DNA from: Methanotrichaceae archaeon
GTDB lineage: Archaea > Halobacteriota > Methanosarcinia > Methanotrichales > Methanotrichaceae
DNA length: 27,270 nucleotides
Direction: 5' to 3'
NCBI GenBank assembly: GCA_013329455.1
Contig: DUKF01000115.1
Coordinates: 1 to 27,270, forward strand
The number at the start of each line of letters is the position of its first letter. Within the stretch, counting starts at the first letter, position 1. A program made the translations under genes and the position numbers. Below, one piece after another: positions 8,529-16,791 of the stretch. A model generated the notes under the pieces. The model did no database searches, had not been told where the DNA came from, and saw only the letters and a program-made list of their open reading frames with translations.

Positions 8529-10340
8529 TCAGTCCCGGATCTTCCGGGCCTCGAGCTTCTCACCGTGCTTGAGCCTCAACATGATCTGTTTGGCGAGGTC
8601 TGAGGACTTCACCATCCTGATGTCGCCCCTCCGGCCGACGGTGGCGGTGAATACCGGCTCCTTTCCGACAAAGATCTCGACCCTCTCGCCGGGCTTTCCG
8701 CCCACCCAGATTGCCAGGTGGCGACCGGTGTCCTCGATGTGGGGGCTGAGGGCCTCTTCCCGGTCGTCGAAGGTCTGGACGTCAATGTGAATCCCCAGGG
8801 ATTTCTCGATCTGCTCGATCCTCTTTCCCGACTTTCCTATGATCCTGGCCGCTTCGTTCTCCTGGACCTTTACCACGGCCGAGGAGTCGCTGATCATCTC
8901 CACCTCGAAGTGACCTTTAAGGTGATTCGCCATCTCCTTTTCGACCTGGCGGGTGGCGAGATCCCAGGAGGCGGGCTTCTTTCCTTCAGAGGAGATCGGC
9001 ATGATCACGATTTCCTCGCCGTAGGTGTAGAGCTCGTACTCGGCCCGTCCCGTCTCGAAGTCCTTGACGACTATCACGGGTCGGGCCAGGTCCGCTTCGG
9101 TCATGCCCACGGGCACCTTGACCATGAACTCGACGTCCATGACTTTGGTGACCTCTCCTTTCTCGATGAAGACGATGGTGTCGATCACTTGGGGTATCAT
9201 CCCAAGATCCAACCTTCCGATCAGCCTTTGGAGAGTGTCGATCGGCTTGTTGGCGTGGACCACCCCGATCATCCCGACTCCGGCCATCCTCAAATCTGCG
9301 AAGACCTGGAAGTCGCCCGTCTTTCTCACCTCGTCGTAGATGGTGTAGTCGGGCCTCACCAGAAGGAGTATGTCGGCCGAAGCTTCCATGCTCCCTTCCA
9401 GGGGACCATATTGGGTGACTTCTGACGGGACTTGGAGGTCCCTTGGAGATTCCAAGGTCTTGACGACGTAGTCGCACTTCTGCAGGTACTTGGCAATCCC
9501 TGCGGCGAAGGTGGACTTACCAGACCCCGGAGGACCTGCGATCATTATTCCCCTGTGGGCTTCTTTTAGCCTCGCCTTCAGCTCATCGCTGTGCTTGTAG
9601 TCCTCAAGGTCGGCCTTGGCCACGGGCCTGACCGCTGTTATCTCCAACCCGTCGGAGAATGGGGGCCTGGCGATGGCGATCCTCATGGGGCCGAGCTGAA
9701 TCACGGCGGCCCCGATCTTCTCCATCTCGATGTGGGCGTTGGGGTCCGACTTGACCCTCTCGAAGATCTCCCTCACCATATCTCGAAGGTCCCTCTCGCT
9801 CAAGTTCCTGTTGCCGATCTTGACCAGGCTGAACTCTCCGACCTTCCCTCTCTTTGCCATGGGAACGGTGCTCTCTTTGAGGTGGACAGATAGGGTGTCC
9901 GGCGTGAAGTACTTCTCGAGAGTGATGGGCTTGATCTCACCCCTCTGGGGGCGGACGTACTCGACCTCGATCCCCATCGCCTCGGCCACCCTGGACTGTA
10001 TCGAGTCACTGGTGAGGAAGAAGGCCCCGATGTCCAAAGCGACGTCCCGGATCATGGCGTCAATCTCGCCACCTCTCGCGAGCTTGATCTGATCCAGGTC
10101 CGGCCTTACGCCCACGTATTCCAGTTCGATCTTGCCGGACTTTGCCAGTACCGAGAGGCGTCTCAGCTCTTCAAGTCCCTTAATCCCGGTCTCGCGGCCG
10201 TGGTTGGCTTGGGCCTCCAGCTCCGCCACCACCGCTTCAGGGACTACAACTCGTTTGCTCAGATACTCGCCAGAGGCCACCTTGGCTGAAACTCTGCCGT
10301 CGATAACCACGCTCGTATCAGGCACTATACAATCTACCAT
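8529..10340 (-). CDS. PIN-domain ATPase with C-terminal KH domain (PINA-like)
   Basis: A 603-residue protein with three parts. An N-terminal PIN nuclease fold has acidic residues D8 (VPDTSVVIDG), E40, D94 and D112. A RecA/VirB11-like ATPase has Walker A GPPGSGKS at 269-276. A KH RNA-binding motif (ARIIGKSGKRIEQIE) lies near the C-terminus. Homologues in Sulfolobales (PINA) form hexamers that drive Holliday-junction branch migration; whether this euryarchaeal copy acts on DNA, RNA or both is not settled. I chose the ATG at 10338-10340 because GAAGGATG lies about 9 bases before it. An in-frame ATG at 10350-10352 would place that motif directly against the start. It may be cotranscribed with the uncharacterised gene upstream, 58 bases away. 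Confidence 0.88.
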   Translation of the reverse strand: MVDCIVPDTSVVIDGRVSAKVASGEYLSKRVVVPEAVVAELEAQANHGRETGIKGLEELRRLSVLAKSGKIELEYVGVRPDLDQIKLARGGEIDAMIRDVALDIGAFFLTSDSIQSRVAEAMGIEVEYVRPQRGEIKPITLEKYFTPDTLSVHLKESTVPMAKRGKVGEFSLVKIGNRNLSERDLRDMVREIFERVKSDPNAHIEMEKIGAAVIQLGPMRIAIARPPFSDGLEITAVRPVAKADLEDYKHSDELKARLKEAHRGIMIAGPPGSGKSTFAAGIAKYLQKCDYVVKTLESPRDLQVPSEVTQYGPLEGSMEASADILLLVRPDYTIYDEVRKTGDFQVFADLRMAGVGMIGVVHANKPIDTLQRLIGRLDLGMIPQVIDTIVFIEKGEVTKVMDVEFMVKVPVGMTEADLARPVIVVKDFETGRAEYELYTYGEEIVIMPISSEGKKPASWDLATRQVEKEMANHLKGHFEVEMISDSSAVVKVQENEAARIIGKSGKRIEQIEKSLGIHIDVQTFDDREEALSPHIEDTGRHLAIWVGGKPGERVEIFVGKEPVFTATVGRRGDIRMVKSSDLAKQIMLRLKHGEKLEARKIRD

Positions 10341-10398
10341 TGTAATAAACATCCTTCAATTAGTTATTCGGTACTTGTGACTGAAACCAAAAACGAGA

Positions 10399-11121
10399 TC
10401 AGAGGTAGGCGATGTCCATATCCCTTTTTTCGGCTATCCCCTCAAGAACCTCGTCGATTCCCATCTGTCGCCGTATCTGGCGGGCGGCCATCACTATCAT
10501 TACGGGTCGGCCGTACTTGTGAACTGCCTTAATCTTTGCGGTATCCTCGCCAAAGCCCGGGTCTAGCCTTCTCAGAATGCAGATCTTGATCCCGCTTTCT
10601 ACGAAATTGCCGTTGTCATTGTGGCCGAATTCTATGCAGACCATGCTCCTTTCTTGAATTATCCTGTAGTCCACATCGTAGCTGGCAAAGGCGTTTCTGT
10701 CGTAGAGCTTCTTGTCGGCGAGGGCTGGTCGAAGGTCCTCTTCGACCACCGAATTCGTCAGCTCCAGCAGCTGTTTTTGAGCCTCTTTGGAGTGCTCTGT
10801 GCACTTGGCTATGGTGAATAGGTTGAGGTGGTGGAGAGGCTGCTTTTTGGCGTGGCAGTAAGCTCGAGGCTCCACGACGCCGAAGTCGCCCTCACCGGGG
10901 AAGAAGGTCGGAGAGTAGTTATCGCAGCTGGAGCATTTAATCTGGATCAGGGTATCCTTGTTCAAGAAGGGTGCCATGCCCTCTATGAAGGCGAAGATCT
11001 CCCCCATCTGGGGGCTCATGCCCTCGGGCAGGCTCTGCTGGGCTGCCTTGACTGCGAAGAGCAGTTCGCCTTGGTTATCCTCCTCTTCCTTGCCGTTCTC
11101 TTCTTCCGTACCATCCTTCAT
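10399..11121 (-). CDS. Uncharacterised protein with a Cys/His cluster
   Basis: A 240-residue protein I do not recognise. The first 18 residues are very acidic and probably disordered. A central segment holds C63 and C66 (CSSC), C89-H90, H97-H98, C107 and H110, a spacing that could bind zinc or an iron-sulfur cluster. The C-terminal half is mixed strand and helix (YDVDYRIIQERSMVCIEFG, then GRPVMIVMAARQIRRQMG). There is no signal peptide or membrane segment, so it is likely cytoplasmic. The ATG at 11119-11121 is preceded by GGAAAG and by a TATA box at 11152-11160. It reads toward the PINA-like ATPase gene, which suggests a shared transcript. Confidence 0.75.
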   Translation of the reverse strand: MKDGTEEENGKEEEDNQGELLFAVKAAQQSLPEGMSPQMGEIFAFIEGMAPFLNKDTLIQIKCSSCDNYSPTFFPGEGDFGVVEPRAYCHAKKQPLHHLNLFTIAKCTEHSKEAQKQLLELTNSVVEEDLRPALADKKLYDRNAFASYDVDYRIIQERSMVCIEFGHNDNGNFVESGIKICILRRLDPGFGEDTAKIKAVHKYGRPVMIVMAARQIRRQMGIDEVLEGIAEKRDMDIAYL

Positions 11122-11151
11122 GGGAAACTCTTTCCATTAGGCGCGCGTCCG

Positions 11152-11160
11152 ATATAAAAA
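11152..11160. promoter_or_regulatory. TATA element between the divergent genes (10399-11121 and porC)
   Basis: ATATAAAAA on the plus strand and TTTTTATAT on the minus strand. It lies about 35 bases before the minus-strand ATG at 11121, a good promoter distance. It could also serve porC with a leader of about 60 bases; a second TATA-like element (CTATATTC, about 11200-11207) is closer to porC. Confidence 0.5.
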
Positions 11161-11242
11161 TGTGGTGATGCATCGCCATCGCCCAAATCTCCGAAAAGGC
11201 TATATTCTGTCGCGGCCTCACGCGGATGAGGAGGTCAGCCGG

Positions 11243-11782
11243 TTGAAGGAGATACGATTTCACGGCCGGGGTGGCCAGGGAGCTGTTACTGCTGCTGAGT
11301 TGATAGCTATTGCGGCTTTTGAAGATAAAAAGTACTCCCAGGCTTTTCCCGCGTTTGGTGTGGAGCGGCGAGGCGCTCCAGTTATGGCTTTTGCCCGAAT
11401 TGCAGACGAACCGATTCGGGTCAGGAGCCAGATATACGAGCCTGATTACGTCATCGTCCAGGACGTCACCCTGTTGGACGTCGTCGACGTGGCGAGCGGC
11501 CTTAGGCCAGAAGGCAAGATAATAATCAACACTGACAGGAATGAGAAAGACCTGTTGCTGAAAACGAAAGCGAAGGTCGTCACCATCGATGCCACCAAGA
11601 TCGCTCTTGAGAAGTTGGGAAGGCCGATTGTCAACACCACGATGCTCGGCGCCTTCTGTGGTGCCACCGGCGAGATCAGCCTTGAGAGCATAAACAAGGC
11701 AATTTTGGGCAGGTTCAGTGGAGCGCTCGGGGAGAAGAACCTGAACGCCATAAAGACCGCTTACGAGGGGGTTTGCCGATGA
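11243..11782 (+). CDS. porC: Pyruvate:ferredoxin oxidoreductase gamma subunit
   Basis: A 179-residue gamma subunit of the four-subunit 2-oxoacid oxidoreductase that interconverts pyruvate + CoA with acetyl-CoA + CO2 using ferredoxin. The family signature [17 protein letters not shown] is at the N-terminus, followed by [14 protein letters not shown] chose the TTG at 11243-11245 because a strong ribosome site (GGAGGT, 11230-11235) lies 7 bases before it and the protein then begins with the usual [12 protein letters not shown]. The longer open frame from 11162 adds an unlikely N-terminus. The stop overlaps the porD start (ATGA). It is the first of porCDAB, likely one transcript. Confidence 0.92.
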   Translation: MKEIRFHGRGGQGAVTAAELIAIAAFEDKKYSQAFPAFGVERRGAPVMAFARIADEPIRVRSQIYEPDYVIVQDVTLLDVVDVASGLRPEGKIIINTDRNEKDLLLKTKAKVVTIDATKIALEKLGRPIVNTTMLGAFCGATGEISLESINKAILGRFSGALGEKNLNAIKTAYEGVCR

Positions 11783-12039
11783 GCAAATGCGGAGTTAGGA
11801 TGGTGGTGGAGCCGGGCAGCACCGAGATCACCAAGACCGGTGCTTGGAGAACTTTCGTGCCCGTCTTCGATCAAGATAAGTGCATCAAGTGCAGCCTCTG
11901 CGAGATCTATTGTCCCGAGAGCTGCATCCACCAGATCGAGGGCGACTTCGTCCCGGATCTGGACTATTGCAAGGGGTGCAGCGTCTGCGCCCACGAGTGC
12001 CCTCGGGGAGCGATCACCATGGTCCTGGAGGATAAATAA
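11779..12039 (+). CDS. porD: Pyruvate:ferredoxin oxidoreductase delta subunit (2x[4Fe-4S] ferredoxin)
   Basis: An 86-residue electron-transfer subunit. Two CxxCxxCxxxCP motifs are visible ([13 protein letters not shown] and [14 protein letters not shown]), so it should bind two [4Fe-4S] clusters and pass electrons from the thiamine-bearing subunit to ferredoxin. The ATG overlaps the porC stop by the ATGA arrangement. An in-frame start 6 bases upstream is possible but less likely given the GAGGGGG ribosome site at 11765-11771. The stop TAA is directly followed by the porA ATG. Confidence 0.95.
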   Translation: MSKCGVRMVVEPGSTEITKTGAWRTFVPVFDQDKCIKCSLCEIYCPESCIHQIEGDFVPDLDYCKGCSVCAHECPRGAITMVLEDK

Positions 12040-13218
12040 ATGATGAAAGTGGTGGAAGGATCCTATGCGATAGCCGACGCGGTCCGGTGCTGCTCGCCCG
12101 ACGTCGTCTCAGTCTACCCGATCACACCTCAGACTCACATCGTGGAGCACCTCTCGGAGTTCGTGGCCGACGGAAAGCTCGACTGCGAGTACATCAACGT
12201 CGATTCGGAGTTTTCCTCCATCTCGTCCCTCATCGGGGCGAGCGTCGCCGGGGCTCGGACCTACACCTCGACCACCAGCCAGGGCCTGGCCCTGATGTTC
12301 GAGGTTCTCTACAACGTCTCAGGTATGCGTCTACCGATAGTCATGACGACGGTTAATAGAGCCCTAAGTGCCCCACTGAGCATCTGGAACGATCAGCAGG
12401 ACGCTCTTGGCGTGAGGGATTCGGGCTGGATCCAGATCTACGCTGAGAACGTTCAGGAAGCGATCGACCTTACGCCCCAGCTATACAAGATATCAGAGGA
12501 CCCAAAGATCCTCACGCCCTCGATGTCCTGCATGGATGGGTTCATCCTCACCCACGTCTACGAGCCTGTGGAGTTCCTTGACGAGGAGAAGGTTCGAGAG
12601 TTTCTGCCTCCCTTCAGGCCAGAGTACGTCCTCGATCCGAAGAACCCCAAGACTTTTGGAGCCTTCACAGATCCGAGCTGGTTCACTGAGTTCAAGTACC
12701 TCCAGCATCAGGCGATGCAGCGGTCTTTGAAGAAGATCGAGGCGGTCTCAAAGGAGTTCGAGGAGATCTTCGGTCGAGGCTACGGTGGCCTCATCGACAC
12801 TTATGCCATGGAGGATGCCGAGGTCGTCCTCGTCACCATGGGCTCGATCATAGGGACGATCAAAGAGGCGATCGACGAGCTCAGGTCCGAAGGGGTGAAG
12901 GTCGGCCTCGTCAAGATCAGAAGCTACCGCCCCTTCCCAGCGGAGGCTCTTAAGAATGCGTTAAAGGATGCAAACGTCATCGTCGTCATCGAGAAGGACC
13001 TCTCGATGGGGTACGAGAGCGCCTTGTTGACCGACCTCAAAGGTGCCTTCTACAACAGCTCCATCAAGGCCCCGATCATAGGGTTTGCGGTGGGTCTCGG
13101 CGGTCGAGACGTGGCGATCACGCACATCAGAAAGATGGTCGAGAAGGCGTCGAAGGTGAAGGATGTCGGCATCGAGTCCGAGTTTGAGATCTTCGATGTG
13201 AATCCAGAGTGTCTCTAG
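12040..13218 (+). CDS. porA: Pyruvate:ferredoxin oxidoreductase alpha subunit
   Basis: A 392-residue alpha subunit. The N-terminal domain carries the YPITPQT motif (about residues 26-32) and the NRALSAPLSIWNDQQDAL stretch characteristic of the pyruvate-specific enzyme. The C-terminal part has the transketolase-like segment LVTMGSIIGTIKEAIDEL and the KIRSYRPFP motif. It contacts CoA and substrate with PorB. There are two consecutive ATG codons at 12040 and 12043, and either may start. In a methanogen the enzyme mainly makes pyruvate from acetyl-CoA for biosynthesis (established for the group). Confidence 0.94.
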   Translation: MMKVVEGSYAIADAVRCCSPDVVSVYPITPQTHIVEHLSEFVADGKLDCEYINVDSEFSSISSLIGASVAGARTYTSTTSQGLALMFEVLYNVSGMRLPIVMTTVNRALSAPLSIWNDQQDALGVRDSGWIQIYAENVQEAIDLTPQLYKISEDPKILTPSMSCMDGFILTHVYEPVEFLDEEKVREFLPPFRPEYVLDPKNPKTFGAFTDPSWFTEFKYLQHQAMQRSLKKIEAVSKEFEEIFGRGYGGLIDTYAMEDAEVVLVTMGSIIGTIKEAIDELRSEGVKVGLVKIRSYRPFPAEALKNALKDANVIVVIEKDLSMGYESALLTDLKGAFYNSSIKAPIIGFAVGLGGRDVAITHIRKMVEKASKVKDVGIESEFEIFDVNPECL

Positions 13219-13228
13219 GAGGATTATC

Positions 13229-14107
13229 ATGCAAGAGAGTTTGTTTGCACCCGGCCACAGGGCCTGTGCAGGATGTGGAATGCCCACGGCCATAAAGCTC
13301 GTTCTCGACGCTGCGGGGCCCAACACCATAGTCACCTCGCCCACAGGATGTCTCGAGGTCACTTCGACCCCCTTCCCGGAGAGCTCATGGAGGGTACCCT
13401 GGGTTCACTCCCTCTTCGAGAACGCTGCGGCCGTCGCCTCTGGGGTTGAGGTCGCCCTCAAGAGGTTTGGAAAGACAGACATAAACCTCCTGGTCATCGG
13501 TGGTGACGGGAGCACCTTCGACATAGGGATCGGAGCGATCTCGGGGATGTTCGACCGGGGTCACAAGATAACTTACGTCTGTTACGACAACGAGGCCTAC
13601 ATGAACACCGGGGTTCAGAAGAGCGGGTCGACGCCCTACTGTGCCAAGACGACCACGACGCCGACCGGAAAGTTGAGCCTCGGAAACCCGGAGCCGAAAA
13701 AGGACATGCCAGCGATCGCCGTCGCTCACAGGGTGCCTTACGTTGCAACGGCATCGATAGCCTACCCCGCCGACCTTCGGCGCAAGGTGAAGCGGTCCCT
13801 CGAGATGGATGGGCCTGCTTACATCCAGATCAACGCCCCATGCATCACTGGCTGGAGCTTCAACGCCGGCGACACCATCGAGCAGGCGAGGCTAGTCGTC
13901 GAGACGTGTCTTTTGCCCCTTTGCGAGTACGTCGATGGGACTCTAGTCGGTGTCAAGAAGGTGAGGAGGAAGAGGCCCGTCGAGGATTACCTCAAGACTC
14001 AGGGCAGGTTCAAGCACCTATTCAAGGCTGAGGGCGGTGCCGAGGTCGTGGCAAAAATCCAGGCCATGGCGGACGCCAACGCCGAGAAGTTCGGTCTTCT
14101 CGACTGA
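13229..14107 (+). CDS. porB: Pyruvate:ferredoxin oxidoreductase beta subunit (TPP-binding)
   Basis: A 292-residue catalytic subunit binding thiamine diphosphate and one [4Fe-4S] cluster. Cluster ligands fit C13 and C16 (CAGCG), C41 (PTGCLE) and the later cysteine in INAPCITGW. The thiamine motif runs from GGDGSTFDIG to YDNEAYMNTG. A strong ribosome site (GGAGGA at 13218-13223) precedes the ATG, 10 bases after porA. A U7 tract follows at 14128-14134. It is the last gene of porCDAB. Confidence 0.95.
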   Translation: MQESLFAPGHRACAGCGMPTAIKLVLDAAGPNTIVTSPTGCLEVTSTPFPESSWRVPWVHSLFENAAAVASGVEVALKRFGKTDINLLVIGGDGSTFDIGIGAISGMFDRGHKITYVCYDNEAYMNTGVQKSGSTPYCAKTTTTPTGKLSLGNPEPKKDMPAIAVAHRVPYVATASIAYPADLRRKVKRSLEMDGPAYIQINAPCITGWSFNAGDTIEQARLVVETCLLPLCEYVDGTLVGVKKVRRKRPVEDYLKTQGRFKHLFKAEGGAEVVAKIQAMADANAEKFGLLD

Positions 14108-14127
14108 GGGCCCTTCTTCTCTCGATC

Positions 14128-14134
14128 TTTTTTT
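14128..14134 (+). terminator. U7 tract after porB
   Basis: T7, 21 bases after the porB stop, immediately followed by the purO ribosome site GGAGAT (14135-14140). It probably ends or attenuates the por transcript. Confidence 0.5.
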
Positions 14135-14145
14135 GGAGATAGAAC

Positions 14146-14766
14146 ATGTACGTTGGAAGGATCGTCGTCATTGGCAGGACCAAAAACCGTTCCTGGGTGG
14201 GGTATCGGGTATCGTCCCGCTCTTTTCCAAATCGCAGAGGTGCCATTCGTGGAGATACGGTGCTCGTCTCGCCTGTGGATCCAAGGGACCTAGAGAAAAA
14301 TCCCTACATCGCCTACAACTGCATTCGACTCGCGGGAGGAAAGGCGGCGGCTATCGTCGCTAACGGGACCCAGGCCGACATGATCGCAGAGAAGATCAGT
14401 GACGGGACAAAGCCCCTTGATGCCGTCGCCTTCAGCCTGACTGCCTACGGCTACGAGAGGGATGAGCTTGACACCCCGAGGATCGCTGGTGTCGTGATGG
14501 GGGATCGGGGGTGGCTTGGGATCGCAAGGAATGGAGAGATCAGGGCGAAGGAGTTCGACCTTGCCGAGGACTCTGCCTTCCTGGTTGCGACCTACGAGAA
14601 GACAGAGTTTGAGGTTGTGAACGTCGCAGGGAAGAGTGCCGGAGAGATCGCAAAAGCCGCCTTCGACCTCGATTTGGAGCTACCGGTCTGCTCGGCTGCG
14701 GCCTTCGAGGCGGAAGGCAGTTTCGAGCTTGCGGTCCACAACCCGGAGCCTGCGAAGCCTGAATGA
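14146..14766 (+). CDS. purO: Archaeal IMP cyclohydrolase
   Basis: A 206-residue enzyme that closes the purine ring, converting FAICAR to IMP, the last step of purine synthesis in many archaea, which lack the PurH cyclohydrolase. The start MYVGRIVVIGRT and the signature GYRVSSRSFPNR match PurO, and the length is normal (about 200). The ATG at 14146 has GGAGAT 5 bases upstream. It lies 38 bases after porB and 37 bases before ftr on the same strand, so partial cotranscription is possible despite the U7 tract before it. Confidence 0.93.
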   Translation: MYVGRIVVIGRTKNRSWVGYRVSSRSFPNRRGAIRGDTVLVSPVDPRDLEKNPYIAYNCIRLAGGKAAAIVANGTQADMIAEKISDGTKPLDAVAFSLTAYGYERDELDTPRIAGVVMGDRGWLGIARNGEIRAKEFDLAEDSAFLVATYEKTEFEVVNVAGKSAGEIAKAAFDLDLELPVCSAAAFEAEGSFELAVHNPEPAKPE

Positions 14767-14803
14767 AATTATGAAATTTTGCTTATTTTGAGGAGTGGAC
14801 GGG

Positions 14804-15694
14804 ATGGAGATAAACGGCGTAGAGATTGAGGATACCTTTGCGGAGGGCTTTCCGATAAAGGTGGCCAGGGTTACGATCACAGCGATCACAGAGCATTGGG
14901 CCCAGGAGACTGCAAGGGAGGCGACGGGCTTTGGAACTTCAGTTATAATGTGCCCGGCAGAGGCAGGGATCGAGCGCATCCTGAGCGTGGAGGAGACCCC
15001 GGACGGAAGGCCCGGAGTCGACATTCTGATCTGCAACATGGGATACAAGAACCTGGATAACTCGCTTCTTTCGAGGATCGGCCAGTGTATCCTCACAGCC
15101 CCAACGACGGCGGCCTTCAACGGTATGCCGGATGCCGAAAAGCAGTTTGTGATAGGAAAGAAGCTCGAGTACTTCGGGGACGGATACCAGAAGGGAGCCG
15201 AGTGCGACGACCGAAAGCTCTGCGCTCTTCCGATAATGTCAGGCGAGTTTCTCGTCGAGGAGAGCTTCGGGGCGGTCGACGGGATCGCTGGCGGGAACTT
15301 CTACATCCAGGGCGAGAACCAGACGAGCGCCCTCATGGCGGCGGAGGTCGCCGTCGACGCCATAAAGAATGTCGCCGGAACGATCACCCCCTTCCCAGGC
15401 GGGGTCGTCGCCAGCGGATCGAAGGTCGGAAGCCAGTACAAGTTCCTGAAGGCCTCGACGAACGAGAAGGTCTGCCCGACCCTGAAGAAAGAGGGTGTCT
15501 GCACTCTTCCCGAGGAGATCAACGCCGGGTACGAGATCGTGATCAACGGCGTCAGTCGAGAGGCGATCGAAGAGGCGATGCGCGTTGGCATAAAGGCCGC
15601 CTGCACCGTTCCCGGAGTCATCCGGATTTCGGCCGGGAACTTCGACGGGAAGCTCGGGCCGCACCTCTTCAACCTGCACGAGATCCTGGGGTAG
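14804..15694 (+). CDS. ftr: Formylmethanofuran:tetrahydromethanopterin N-formyltransferase
   Basis: A 296-residue cytoplasmic enzyme that moves the formyl group from formylmethanofuran to tetrahydromethanopterin, the second step of CO2 reduction to methane (reversed in methyl oxidation). The family stretches EINGVEIEDTFAEGFPIK, TEHWAQETAREATGFGTS and AGNFDGKLGPHLFNLHEIL are present and the length is normal. I chose the ATG at 14804 because GGAG lies 9 bases upstream; an in-frame GTG at 14795 would begin inside that region. T6 runs at 15719-15724 and 15731-15736 follow the stop. This is the best single indicator of a methanogen-type organism here. Confidence 0.96.
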   Translation: MEINGVEIEDTFAEGFPIKVARVTITAITEHWAQETAREATGFGTSVIMCPAEAGIERILSVEETPDGRPGVDILICNMGYKNLDNSLLSRIGQCILTAPTTAAFNGMPDAEKQFVIGKKLEYFGDGYQKGAECDDRKLCALPIMSGEFLVEESFGAVDGIAGGNFYIQGENQTSALMAAEVAVDAIKNVAGTITPFPGGVVASGSKVGSQYKFLKASTNEKVCPTLKKEGVCTLPEEINAGYEIVINGVSREAIEEAMRVGIKAACTVPGVIRISAGNFDGKLGPHLFNLHEILG

Positions 15695-15718
15695 GGGAAG
15701 CCTCAGGAACCAAATCTA

Positions 15719-15736
15719 TTTTTTCATCCGTTTTTT
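15719..15736 (+). terminator. Double U6 tract after ftr
   Basis: Two T6 runs (15719-15724 and 15731-15736), 25 and 37 bases after the ftr stop. The second lies inside the 3' end of the convergent hicB gene. This is a typical archaeal U-rich termination region. Confidence 0.5.
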
Positions 15737-15915
15737 GCAGAGGGCAGAAGGCCCGGATCTTCGGCGTTCTCAAGGTAAAGCTCCACAGCTTCTTTCAAGT
15801 TGCTAAGGGCCTCTTCGGGCGTTTTTCCACAGCTTGCGACCTCCAGCTCGGTGCATCTGGAGACGTAAGCGCCCTCTTCTTCCCATATCTTGGCGGCCAG
15901 GTTGAGCGGTGTCAT
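15724..15915 (-). CDS. Solitary HicB-like antitoxin-family protein
   Basis: A 63-residue protein with the short HicB/UPF0150 fold signature: AAKIWEEEGAYVSRCTELEVAS, then GKTPEEALSNLKEAVELYL. HicB proteins usually neutralise the HicA mRNA interferase, and the longer ones also bind DNA. This one is too short for a DNA-binding tail. I find no HicA-like gene on either side: ftr ends 29 bases downstream, and the 237 bases upstream to csa3 hold no HicA-like frame. TATA-like ACTTTTATACG and CTTATATG elements lie upstream near 15947-15967. Confidence 0.8.
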   Translation of the reverse strand: MTPLNLAAKIWEEEGAYVSRCTELEVASCGKTPEEALSNLKEAVELYLENAEDPGLLPSAKNG

Positions 15916-16152
15916 TTTTCGATCCCCATAGTCTGCCCAGGTTATCGCTTATATGTACTTTTATACGTGCATCATTTTTGACGCTTCCGCTGAAAAGGCA
16001 TTTCTGCTCTTTGGCAGAGTTAATAGCGATACATTCCAGCAGATCCGCGGAAATCGGGGTGTACAGAGCGCAGTCTAGGTCTAGTCCTAAGATTCGGGTG
16101 GTAAGCTCCGGTCGTGTCTGTTATACGCGTGGAACCTTTTTCCCTCTTTTTC
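15916..16152. other. Intergenic region between hicB and csa3
   Basis: These 237 bases hold the AT-rich hicB promoter (about 15945-15970) and otherwise no supported gene. The plus-strand open frame through it is low-complexity Ser/Arg-rich and not convincing. It marks the left edge of the CRISPR locus. Confidence 0.4.
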
Positions 16153-16791
16153 TCAGTCGATCAACAGGAAGATCTCGCCGGTAAGGGTCGTTTGAATCTG
16201 CTTTTTCTTTCCTTCTGGAGCAATTTTTAACGCATCGAGGTCGGCGAGCCTTCCGACCTGTCTTGATATCGTGCTTTCGGATAGATTGAGTCTTGCTGCG
16301 ATCTCGGTTATGGTGGTAGGCTGGTTATCCCGAACGTCTCCGAGAACGGCCTTCGACTTTTCGTCAAGGCTCTGCACGATCTTCGGAAGATCGATCTCCC
16401 TCATCACCCGTTCGACGTCGCTGTAGTTCGTTGTTTTGTGAATCTTCTGGGATTGCGAGAGGCAAGCGATCGCAAAGGCCAGGAAGATCTCCCTGGGGCC
16501 TCCGGAGATGTTGGCTATGATCTCTCCCTCGGTCTTTTTCACGAGGTCGATCAGGGAGAGGAGCATGCCCTCAAAATTTTGGTGGTCAACCCGGTGGATT
16601 TCAACTTTTATCGAGCTGTCGATCTGCTTTGAGAGGTCCCGGACCGCCTGGATGGTGGTCTCGGCCCTCTCATCGGTCTCTTTTTCGGGCCGGATCAGGA
16701 TTATCCTGTCGTCGGCCTCGATCCCGTATTTTACGATGAGGGACAATATTTGTGAGGTGTCAAATCCCGACGGGGAGATGTAGGTTCTCAT
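16153..16791 (-). CDS. csa3: Csa3 CRISPR-locus regulator (CARF domain plus winged helix)
   Basis: A 212-residue regulator from the ATG at 16789-16791. The N-terminal about 140 residues form a CARF-like Rossmann fold: start MRTYISPSGFDTSQI, a strand ending IILIRPE, and the ligand-loop motif ANISGGPREIF around residues 93-103. The C-terminal part is a winged helix (ITEIAARLNLSESTISRQVGRL, about 161-182; landmark only). In Sulfolobus, Csa3 proteins control adaptation genes and arrays and can bind cyclic oligoadenylate; by family this copy likely regulates the divergent cas operon. Its TATA-like box is about 27 bases upstream, so the transcript may be leaderless. An in-frame TTG at 16797 is an alternative start. 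Csa3 is better known from type I-A loci. Confidence 0.88.
   Translation of the reverse strand: MRTYISPSGFDTSQILSLIVKYGIEADDRIILIRPEKETDERAETTIQAVRDLSKQIDSSIKVEIHRVDHQNFEGMLLSLIDLVKKTEGEIIANISGGPREIFLAFAIACLSQSQKIHKTTNYSDVERVMREIDLPKIVQSLDEKSKAVLGDVRDNQPTTITEIAARLNLSESTISRQVGRLADLDALKIAPEGKKKQIQTTLTGEIFLLID

Noticed and set aside
15085..15981. Plus-strand open frame of 298 residues inside ftr
   Set aside because: Arg/Gly/Pro-rich out-of-frame shadow of ftr with no coherent domain.
15695..16152. HicA toxin partner for the HicB-like gene
   Set aside because: No frame on either strand in the flanking gaps resembles the short HicA double-stranded RNA-binding fold.
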